32,638 nucleotides of DNA, from positions 1 through 32,638 of the forward strand of contig JAUNRX010000029.1 in assembly GCA_030539495.1 (NCBI GenBank), read 5' to 3'. Shown here one piece after another: positions 16,516 through 23,423 of this stretch. Source of the stretch: a bacterium (GTDB lineage: Bacteria > Bacillota > Clostridia > Lachnospirales > Lachnospiraceae). Positions within the stretch are counted from its first letter, which is position 1; each line of letters starts with the position of its first letter. The translations under genes and the position numbers were made by a program. The notes beneath the pieces are model-generated. The model saw only the letters and a program-made list of their open reading frames with translations. It was not told the origin of the DNA and ran no database searches.

Positions 16516-17526
16516 ATGACACAATATAAGTTAGACACAAATATACTTAAAGCGGTAGAGACACAGATCATTAAAAATGAACCAACATGTGCAAGAGTAG
16601 CATTTAATCGATTAATGGAACTTGGCTACACTCAAATTCAGACATTAGAGTTAATCGGAAGCGTGTTAGTTACGTATATGAATGATAAGATGATGTTTGG
16701 AGCTGAATTTGATGAAGCAGAATACTCTCTCAAATTAGATCAATTATATAAAGACTCAGCAACTCTTAAAGTGGAAGAAGTAAAGCTAGATGATATTTTA
16801 ACAGAAAAGCATGCAGGATATAATGCTCTTATGAACGATGACAAAGAGGCAATGGCAACCCATTTTCTTGCTGGAGTTGAAAAGGTTAAAGAGCTTGTAA
16901 AACAAGAGTATCCTGATCATAAACCTGAACTTATGGAAGTAGAAGGGAAGACAGAATTCAAATATGGCTTACTATCATGGTTTGAAGATATTGAACGTGA
17001 ACTTGGCAACGCAGGAAAACAGCAAGAACGAATTGATTACTGCAAACAGCTAATGGAAGTGTTTACATGGAAAGAAGAATCTGTGGATGCATTTAATGCA
17101 GCAATTGGTGAAGCTTACTGTAAAATGGGAAAAGAAGCAGAATGTAAAGAGTGGTTTGATGAATTGCTTGCGAAGAAGCCGGGAAGCCCTTGTGTAATCG
17201 ATAGCTATTTAGGCTGTTTGATGACAATGGGACAGGCGGATCTTGCAATGGAAGTAGTGAAGAAAGAAATCGACATGGAGATGGAATGTGAGTTAGATAC
17301 AGAGACTATGTTCTATCGTGCACAATCCTTATGTGAAGCAGCAGGTGATGTAGAAACTGCCAATGTATTCAAAGAAAAGATTGCAGCATTTCATGGTAAA
17401 TGTTTAGAGTTTGCAAAGGCATATGAAAAGCATAAGGTAAATCAAAAACAGCAGACAAAGGTATATCCAAATGATCTTTGTCCTTGCGGCAGCGGAAAGA
17501 AATTCAAAAAATGCTGTGGTAAATAA
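16516..17526 (+). CDS. SEC-C motif protein
   Basis: A 336-residue cytoplasmic protein ending in a SEC-C zinc motif, CPCGSGKKFKKCC, with ligands C322, C324, C333 and C334. The motif is the zinc-binding tail also found in SecA. The rest is almost entirely helical and resembles repeated helical pairs of TPR type (for example residues ~165-290: ERIDYCKQLMEVFTWKEESVDAFNAAIGEAYCKMG, then a second pair). The N-terminal 50 residues (CARVAFNRLMELGYTQIQTLELIGSVL) look like a short helical domain common in clostridial SEC-C proteins. The exact function is unknown; binding to ribosomes or proteins is plausible for the motif. It is a single-gene unit between its own promoter and terminator. Confidence 0.88.
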   Translation: MTQYKLDTNILKAVETQIIKNEPTCARVAFNRLMELGYTQIQTLELIGSVLVTYMNDKMMFGAEFDEAEYSLKLDQLYKDSATLKVEEVKLDDILTEKHAGYNALMNDDKEAMATHFLAGVEKVKELVKQEYPDHKPELMEVEGKTEFKYGLLSWFEDIERELGNAGKQQERIDYCKQLMEVFTWKEESVDAFNAAIGEAYCKMGKEAECKEWFDELLAKKPGSPCVIDSYLGCLMTMGQADLAMEVVKKEIDMEMECELDTETMFYRAQSLCEAAGDVETANVFKEKIAAFHGKCLEFAKAYEKHKVNQKQQTKVYPNDLCPCGSGKKFKKCCGK

Positions 17527-17533
17527 TATAGAC

Positions 17534-17575
17534 AGGCAGTACAAGCTAAAGAAGTTTGTACTGCCTTATTTTTTT
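17534..17575 (+). terminator. Intrinsic terminator of the SEC-C gene
   Basis: AGGCAGTACAA (17534-17544) pairs perfectly with TTGTACTGCCT (17556-17566), followed by a T-tract. Confidence 0.93.
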
Positions 17576-17578
17576 GCA

Positions 17579-17607
17579 TTGACAAATATTGGAAGTTAAG
17601 CTACTAT
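17579..17607 (+). promoter_or_regulatory. Promoter of the marR-CDF operon
   Basis: Consensus TTGACA (17579-17584), a 17-base spacer and TACTAT (17602-17607). The -10 overlaps the first operator half-site. Confidence 0.8.
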
Positions 17608-17648
17608 ACTGTTTAGAAGCTAAACAGTATACACACTAAACAGTATAG
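17606..17648. promoter_or_regulatory. Probable MarR operator with three half-sites
   Basis: ATACTGTTTAG (17606-17616), three bases, then CTAAACAGTAT (17620-17630) form a perfect palindrome. A third copy, CTAAACAGTATAG, lies at 17636-17648. The sites cover the -10 and the transcription start, so binding of the downstream MarR protein would block transcription: autoregulation. Confidence 0.8.
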
Positions 17649-17677
17649 TAATAAAACAATAAGTCAGGAGGAAAGTT

Positions 17678-18127
17678 ATGGATAATTTCGAAACGATCAG
17701 TAATTTAATGGAGCGATGCATTCACAAGTACATGCAAACGGAGAATAGGAAGCGTCATTATGGAACCGATAGCTTATTTTCACGGGCAGAAATCCATACA
17801 ATTGCAGCTATTGGGGATATGCCAAATAGTAATCTGACTTCACTTGCAAAATTTCTTGGGATTACTAAGGGGGCAGCATCCCAGATGGTTTACAAGCTCG
17901 TAGATAAAGGAGCCATAAAAAAAGAGATATCTCCTAATTCAGATACAGAGATCTGTCTGACATTAACGGAGATGGGAAAGAAAGCATATGCATCTCATCA
18001 AAGATTTCATGAGAATGCCAATGAGCGGTTTTTTAATACTTTACGGGATACTCCGGAAGAAATACAAAAATATATGATTTACATATTAGAAGAATTTGAT
18101 CATGCAATGGATGAACATAGGGAGTAG
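17678..18127 (+). CDS. MarR-family regulator, possibly metal-sensing
   Basis: A 149-residue winged helix-turn-helix repressor. The DNA-binding region is LTSLAKFLGITKGAASQMVYKLVDKGAIKKEISPNSDTEICLTLTEMG (residues ~53-100). Dimer helices flank it. Beside the DNA-binding region are E38, H40, H107 and H111. The H107-X3-H111 pair and the H40 region fall where AdcR, the streptococcal zinc sensor of this family, holds its metal (E24, H42, H108, H112), so metal sensing is a reasonable inference. AGGAGG precedes the ATG. The gene lies 37 bases before a cation exporter, under a promoter covered by its likely operator. Classical MarR drug or phenol sensing remains possible. Confidence 0.93.
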   Translation: MDNFETISNLMERCIHKYMQTENRKRHYGTDSLFSRAEIHTIAAIGDMPNSNLTSLAKFLGITKGAASQMVYKLVDKGAIKKEISPNSDTEICLTLTEMGKKAYASHQRFHENANERFFNTLRDTPEEIQKYMIYILEEFDHAMDEHRE

Positions 18128-18164
18128 ATAGGGAGAGTAGATAATTCGAAAGGGGCGCTCGTAT

Positions 18165-19349
18165 ATGTTTCAACTAATCAGTAAGATTTTTATTAAGGAG
18201 CAACAAAATTATTCCTCACCAAAGGTAAAGCAAGAGTATGCAAAATTATGTGGTATTCTTGGAATTGCAATTAATATTGTTTTATTTTTGATAAAATATA
18301 CGATTGGTATGGCTAGTGGCTTAGTATCCATACAGGCAGATGGATTAAATAACCTTAGCGATGTGGTCGTTGCTTCCATTTCATTATTAGGATTTTTTAT
18401 TGCAGGAATTGGTGCAGGAGACCATCATCCATTTGGGCATGGAAGATTTGAATGGATTACGGGTATCTTCTCAAGCACCGTTGTCATTTACCTTGGAATT
18501 ACGCTTGTGAAAGACTCCATTCAGGCAATTAGAAAGCCGGTACTAATGAACTTCAGCAGCTTGATGTGTGCTATGCTTATTCTTTCTATTGGTGCAAAAT
18601 TCTATATGTATTTATATAATAAGAGAATTGGAGAAAAGATTGGTTCGATCAGTCTAAATGCAACGGCAGCAGATAGTTTAAGTGATATGGTTTCTACTGC
18701 AGTAATTTTAGTCAGCGTACTTGTTCAGAAGTACACAGGGCTTCAAATTGATGGCTGGGCAGGACTGGTCGTTGCAGTTATCATCATTGTTTCCGGAATT
18801 CAGTCTATGTCCAAAGGAATTGAACGAATACTTGGGAAGACAATGGATGATAATACAATGGAGAAAATCGAGAGAATTTTAGCAGAGTATCCAATGATTG
18901 ATGGAGTAAGTAATCTGTTCATTCATGACTATGGTATGGGTCATATGGCTATATCTATGCATATTGAGGGGAATAATCAGACTAAGAAAGAGGAACTGAC
19001 CATGATTGCAGAAGAGCTTTCCTTTCGCCTATATCAGAAGTTCGGATGTGAGGCAACCATCCAAGTAGATATTTTAGATGTGGATGTCACAACAACAGAA
19101 CAGGTGAAGGGGATTGTAGATGACACTTTGAAGAAAATCAAGGCAACGGCATATTCGAAAGAGATACGTGTGCTTCCGACAGAAAACCATACCATTCTTA
19201 ACCTGACTATTGCCTGTGATCATATGGAGCAAAAGAGAGAAGAGATCATAAAAGAAGAATTGGAACATGTCTTTCAAAGGATAAGTCCAGAGTATCAAGT
19301 GAAAATCCGATTTGTACTGGAAGTACTTAATAAGACATTGGCACTCTAG
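18165..19349 (+). CDS. Cation diffusion facilitator, probable Mn2+ exporter
   Basis: A 394-residue CDF-family exporter: metal out, protons or other cations in. Six membrane helices occupy residues ~30-225, then a cytoplasmic domain with the usual metal-sensing fold (MEKIERILAEYPMIDGVSNLFIHDYGMG onward). The helix 2 site is N62/D66 in ADGLNNLSD and the helix 5 site is D170/D174 in ATAADSLSD, an N-D-D-D set as in MntE-type manganese exporters rather than the H-D-H-D of zinc exporters. HPFGHGRFEW lies between helices 2 and 3. The C-terminal ~100 residues extend beyond the minimal CDF and look like a second copy of the cytoplasmic domain. It is co-transcribed with the MarR gene. Substrate is inferred from the motif. 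Confidence 0.95.
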   Translation: MFQLISKIFIKEQQNYSSPKVKQEYAKLCGILGIAINIVLFLIKYTIGMASGLVSIQADGLNNLSDVVVASISLLGFFIAGIGAGDHHPFGHGRFEWITGIFSSTVVIYLGITLVKDSIQAIRKPVLMNFSSLMCAMLILSIGAKFYMYLYNKRIGEKIGSISLNATAADSLSDMVSTAVILVSVLVQKYTGLQIDGWAGLVVAVIIIVSGIQSMSKGIERILGKTMDDNTMEKIERILAEYPMIDGVSNLFIHDYGMGHMAISMHIEGNNQTKKEELTMIAEELSFRLYQKFGCEATIQVDILDVDVTTTEQVKGIVDDTLKKIKATAYSKEIRVLPTENHTILNLTIACDHMEQKREEIIKEELEHVFQRISPEYQVKIRFVLEVLNKTLAL

Positions 19350-19384
19350 AATTTACATTTTACATAAGAAAGATTGTGTTTTAC

Positions 19385-19415
19385 TTGACTTTGAGTGTAC
19401 TCCAAGGAGTACACT
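19385..19415 (+). promoter_or_regulatory. MerR-type promoter/operator, or a dyad terminator
   Basis: TTGACT (19385-19390) and TACACT (19410-19415) are 19 bases apart, the overlong spacing of MerR-regulated promoters, and the spacer contains the near-dyad CTTTGAGT/ACTCCAAG. A second, perfect dyad, AGTGTACTCC/GGAGTACACT, spans 19394-19415. It precedes the ECF gene by 85 bases. The stem followed by TTTATT could instead be a weak terminator for the exporter operon. Confidence 0.45.
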
Positions 19416-19500
19416 TTATTAAGCTGCATACGTTAAGTGACAAAAATAGAAAGTGGTATATGGTAAAATTAAAAAAGAGAAAAAGAGGTAAGGAGAAAAA

Positions 19501-20052
19501 ATGAGAAACAAACTAAATCCAACTAAAAAAATGGTGTTAACGGCTACCTTTATAGCACTTGGCTTGGTATTACCATTCCTCACAATGCAGATCCCTAGTA
19601 TTGGTAATATGTTATGTCCTATGCATATTCCAGTCTTGCTGTGTGGATTCCTTTGTGGAGGACCTTACGGACTGATTGCAGGCTTATGTCTTCCTGTATT
19701 ACGAAGCCTGTTATTTGGTGCACCTGTTTTAATGCCAACAGCACTTGCAATGTCTTTTGAGCTAGCTGCGTATGGACTGGTCAGCGGAGTTCTGTATGAC
19801 TTATTAAAAGGTGTAAAGTTAAGAGCTTATATTACTTTAATTGGCGCTATGGTAATTGGGCGAATCATCTGGGGAATTGCAGCATTTTGTATTTATCATG
19901 CAATTGGCAATGTATTTACATGGAAACTGTTTGCAACGCAGGCATTTCTTCGGGCGATTCCGGGAATTATTCTTCAGTTAGTGTTTATTCCGCTAATTGT
20001 AATACAGTTAGAAAAGGTATTTGCAGGAGAGTTTGGCTATGAACGAAGATAA
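19501..20052 (+). CDS. ECF transporter S component
   Basis: The 183-residue membrane substrate-binding subunit of an energy-coupling factor importer. About six hydrophobic segments are visible, with the small-residue N-terminal helix AxxxA-like pattern in TATFIALGLVLPFL that contacts the EcfT subunit. MHIPVLLCGFLCGGPYGLIAGLCLPVLRS and MPTALAMSFELAAYGLVSG are typical of the family. EcfA and EcfT are not nearby, so this is a group II S component using a shared module. Its gene overlaps the next one, a P-loop kinase, by 14 bases. The transported compound is therefore probably phosphorylated on entry (a vitamin or nucleoside). I cannot assign it to a named subfamily. Confidence 0.88.
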   Translation: MRNKLNPTKKMVLTATFIALGLVLPFLTMQIPSIGNMLCPMHIPVLLCGFLCGGPYGLIAGLCLPVLRSLLFGAPVLMPTALAMSFELAAYGLVSGVLYDLLKGVKLRAYITLIGAMVIGRIIWGIAAFCIYHAIGNVFTWKLFATQAFLRAIPGIILQLVFIPLIVIQLEKVFAGEFGYERR

Positions 20053-20650
20053 GTTACGAATGCAGGAAAGCTGTAAGAAGAAATTTGAGAAAGCAGTGAC
20101 AGCCGTCAATGAGTTGGTTAGGAATTCTAAGAAACAAGTGTTAGTCGTTGGTATTGATGGGATGTGTGCCAGTGGAAAGACCACTCTTGGCTACTATCTG
20201 AAAAGCCTTTTTGACTGTAACCTGTTTCATATGGATGATTTCTTCTTACAGCCATGGCAGAGGACGATGGAACGTCTGAATGAGGTTGGAGGAAACGTGG
20301 ATTATGAACGATTTAAAGAAGAAGTATTAGACCGCGTTCTTAGTCAACAGGAAGTAGAGTATCGCCCTTATCGCTGTATGGAAGGCGTGATTATGGAAGG
20401 GCAAATGATTCCTTGGAAGCGATTAACAATAATTGAAGGCAGTTACAGCTTGCATCCTTATTTTGGAGATTGTTATGATTTACATATTTTTACCCAACTT
20501 ACAAAACAGGAACAGCTAAATCGGATAAGGAAGCGGAATGGGGAAGAGAAATTAACTCGTTTTGTGAAGGAATGGATTCCAAAGGAAGAGGCCTACTTTG
20601 AGAAGTATCAAATTAAAAACAGATGCATTTGTATTGGGCATAATGAATAG
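20039..20650 (+). CDS. P-loop kinase of the uridine kinase/PRK family
   Basis: A 203-residue cytoplasmic kinase. It has the phosphate-binding loop GMCASGKT (residues 41-48) after a strand VLVVGID, then DDFF-type residues in NLFHMDDFFLQPWQRT, the acid pair that binds the acceptor in uridine and related kinases, and an LID-like RIRKRNGEEKLTRFVKEWIPKEE near the end. The frame opens upstream at a TTG (20021), but CAGGAG (20024-20029) sits properly for the ATG at 20039. That start overlaps the ECF S gene by 14 bases, so translation is coupled. It probably phosphorylates and traps the imported compound. The acceptor (nucleoside, pantothenate or another vitamin) is not resolvable by eye. Confidence 0.85.
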   Translation: MNEDKLRMQESCKKKFEKAVTAVNELVRNSKKQVLVVGIDGMCASGKTTLGYYLKSLFDCNLFHMDDFFLQPWQRTMERLNEVGGNVDYERFKEEVLDRVLSQQEVEYRPYRCMEGVIMEGQMIPWKRLTIIEGSYSLHPYFGDCYDLHIFTQLTKQEQLNRIRKRNGEEKLTRFVKEWIPKEEAYFEKYQIKNRCICIGHNE

Positions 20651-20743
20651 CTGAAAACTGGTTGTTCCATTGGTTCTGTATTCTATGTTAAAATAAAGGT
20701 AAGAATATGGACGAAAAGAGAGAAGGAATAGGAGTTTTCATTT

Positions 20744-23410
20744 ATGGAAATGGACATCAAAGCATTAACGATATATAAAAAGACCATACCGGAAAGAAAG
20801 GCAGTCTATTCAGATTATCCGGAAAATTTACTGCCAGAGCTAAAAGAGTATTTAAGTGAATCAGGAATCAAACAGCTATATTGTCATCAGGCAGAAATGT
20901 TTGAAAAGGTATGCGCAAAAGAAAATGTGGTAATTACGACATCCACTGCCAGTGGTAAGACATTAAGTTTTTTATTGCCAGTGCTTCAGGAGATTCTAAA
21001 AAATCCGTTAGCAAGGGCAATTTTCATTTATCCAACCAAAGCACTTGCAAGTGACCAGTACCGTGCAATCCTTCCATATTTGGAAGCGTTCGGTGAAGGA
21101 AGAATTTCTGCAGGCGTATACGATGGGGATACCCCTACAAATGAGAGAAGCAGGATACGAAAGAATGCAAATATCATTTTAACCAATCCAGAAATGTTAA
21201 ATGGTGCATTTCTACCAAATCACAGTAAGTTTGGATTCGATTTTATCTTTTCCAATCTGAAGTTTATCGTAATTGATGAGCTTCATACGTATCGTGGGGC
21301 ATTTGGATCTCACCTTGCCAATGTATTTAGACGTGTCAGCCGAGTATGCAAGTATTATGGTGCAAAGCCACAATACTTGTGTAGTTCGGCAACTATTGCA
21401 AATCCAGTGGAACTGGCAAAAGAAATTTGTGGACAGGAGTTTGGTCTGGTAGACCGAGATGGTTCCCCATCATCAAAGAAAAATTATGCCTTAGTGCAGC
21501 CGCCAAAGATTTTAGGACAGGATAAACGTTATTACGGGCAAGTACAGTCCTCCACGGTGGCAGCAAGCTTAATACCAAAGCTTGTGGAAAATAGCAATAG
21601 CTTTATTGCATTTGCAAAATCCAGAAGAAATGTGGAAGTCGTATTAAAGGAAGCTCGTGACAAGCTCGAGACAGAAAGCTTCTTTGGAGGCTCTCTTACC
21701 GAAAAAATCTCAGGCTACCGAGGAGGCTATACTCCGTTGGAGCGAAAAGAAATAGAGAGTAAGATGATTTCCGGAAAGCTAAGTGGCCTAGTATCGACCA
21801 ATGCCTTGGAACTTGGTATTGATATCGGTAAGATTGATACAACAATCCTAATTGGATATCCAGGCACAAGAGCTTCCTTCTGGCAACAGACAGGAAGGGC
21901 CGGTCGAAGCGGAATGGAATGTACCAATTACTTAATCTTAGAAAACCTTCCATTTGATCAATATATTGCAATTAATCCGGACTGGCTGTTTGAGAGCAGC
22001 AGTGAAAATGCAGTCATTGATAAGAACAATCTTTTAATCGAACTTGCTCACATCCGCGCAGCGGCAGCAGAGATCCCATTAACTTTAGATGATATCTCGT
22101 TATTCCCGGATTTAGGGGAGTCTATTCCGGTTCTTCTACGTGCCAGTGAGCTGGTAAGTCAAAATGGAAAATTTGCATGGTGTGGAACGTCCTTCCCGGC
22201 AGGTGATTTTAGCCTTCGTAATATCGATAAGGCAAGATATAAACTGATGAACAAAGAAACGAATCAAGAGATTACCCAGATGGATGAGATGCAGGCATTT
22301 CGTGAGATCCATAAGGGAGCCATCTATATGCATGATGGAGCTCAGTACCAGGTCATTGACTTGGATGTGGAAAGCAGGACGGCATATGCAATCCCATTTA
22401 ACGGCAATTACTATACAATGCCAGGTGGTAATACGAATATCCGAATTATCCATAGTGCCAAGGATATGGAATATAAACGAAGCCATATTAATTTTGGAGA
22501 GGTCAACGTAGATGACGTGGTGTACATGTACAAGAAACTACAGTTCCACAATCATCAGAACTTGGGATTTGAACAGCTAGAAAAGCCTTTGGCAAAGGAT
22601 TTTGATACGGAAAGTACCTGGATTAGAATGCCGGATAATGTGGTAAGCGTTTACCGCAGGCTGCTTACCGAAAGTGCCAATGGAAAAATTATTCGAAACA
22701 ATCATTTTGAAGGGCTATGTCATGCTATTAAGAGTGCAGCAATGATGGCAACCATGACGGAACAGGAAGACATTGGCGTTACCATGTCCAACAACGCGAT
22801 TGAACTTAGCGATAACTTCGACGATCAAGTATTTTTATTTATCTATGATAAGTATATCGGCGGCTTAGGCTATTCCGAAAAAGTGTATGACCTAATTCCT
22901 GATATTCTTGAAAAAGCAATTCAGATGGTTGGAGGATGTAGCTGTGACAAAGGGTGTGTTGCTTGTATTGGAGACTATAAGTTAGATAAGAAGGTTGTGC
23001 TTTGGGGACTTAATAATATGCTAGAGGAATTAGAGGCACCAAAAGATATCAAGCTAATTGAATATGCACCATCCACCTTTATGAAGAAGCCATTTTCCTT
23101 TGAAGAGCTTCCTGAGAAATGGAAGGAGTTCTGTATGTATTTACAGGAGAATGGAGAGTCCTTCGCCTCCTTTTTAAGTACGGTCAAGAAGGTGGAAGTG
23201 AAGGAACGATGCCTGCAGTTGGAAGTCGCATCCGCATTTTATAAGCAATGGATTTTGGAAGAAACAAATAAGAAGAGCTTAGTGAACATTATTGGTTTTT
23301 ATACCGATGCAGAGCAAAACCTGGAGCTTGTAATCACCATACCGGAAACGCCGGAAGATAAAAGTGAAGTAAAAGAAAAATTAGAACGAAGATATGAGAA
23401 TTTGACATAA
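20744..23410 (+). CDS. mrfA: SF2 DNA helicase, MrfA (YprA) type with DUF1998 zinc cluster
   Basis: An 888-residue DEAD/DEAH-type helicase. Motifs in order: Q-like YCHQAE, Walker A STASGKT (ending T73), DELH box D178-H181, motif III SSAT, TNALELGIDIG, and motif VI QTGRAGRSG near residue 380. The C-terminal half is the MrfA/DUF1998 region, with the four-cysteine cluster CX1CX3CX2C at C732, C734, C738 and C741. In Bacillus subtilis MrfA acts with the exonuclease MrfB in repair of mitomycin C lesions. This protein is longer than the Bacillus form (about 749 residues) by a C-terminal extension of about 120-130 residues. No MrfB is nearby; an SF1 helicase follows by 13 bases instead. The ATG lies after GGAG 8 bases upstream. 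Confidence 0.92.
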   Translation: MEMDIKALTIYKKTIPERKAVYSDYPENLLPELKEYLSESGIKQLYCHQAEMFEKVCAKENVVITTSTASGKTLSFLLPVLQEILKNPLARAIFIYPTKALASDQYRAILPYLEAFGEGRISAGVYDGDTPTNERSRIRKNANIILTNPEMLNGAFLPNHSKFGFDFIFSNLKFIVIDELHTYRGAFGSHLANVFRRVSRVCKYYGAKPQYLCSSATIANPVELAKEICGQEFGLVDRDGSPSSKKNYALVQPPKILGQDKRYYGQVQSSTVAASLIPKLVENSNSFIAFAKSRRNVEVVLKEARDKLETESFFGGSLTEKISGYRGGYTPLERKEIESKMISGKLSGLVSTNALELGIDIGKIDTTILIGYPGTRASFWQQTGRAGRSGMECTNYLILENLPFDQYIAINPDWLFESSSENAVIDKNNLLIELAHIRAAAAEIPLTLDDISLFPDLGESIPVLLRASELVSQNGKFAWCGTSFPAGDFSLRNIDKARYKLMNKETNQEITQMDEMQAFREIHKGAIYMHDGAQYQVIDLDVESRTAYAIPFNGNYYTMPGGNTNIRIIHSAKDMEYKRSHINFGEVNVDDVVYMYKKLQFHNHQNLGFEQLEKPLAKDFDTESTWIRMPDNVVSVYRRLLTESANGKIIRNNHFEGLCHAIKSAAMMATMTEQEDIGVTMSNNAIELSDNFDDQVFLFIYDKYIGGLGYSEKVYDLIPDILEKAIQMVGGCSCDKGCVACIGDYKLDKKVVLWGLNNMLEELEAPKDIKLIEYAPSTFMKKPFSFEELPEKWKEFCMYLQENGESFASFLSTVKKVEVKERCLQLEVASAFYKQWILEETNKKSLVNIIGFYTDAEQNLELVITIPETPEDKSEVKEKLERRYENLT

Positions 23411-23423
23411 ATAGGAGGCATCC

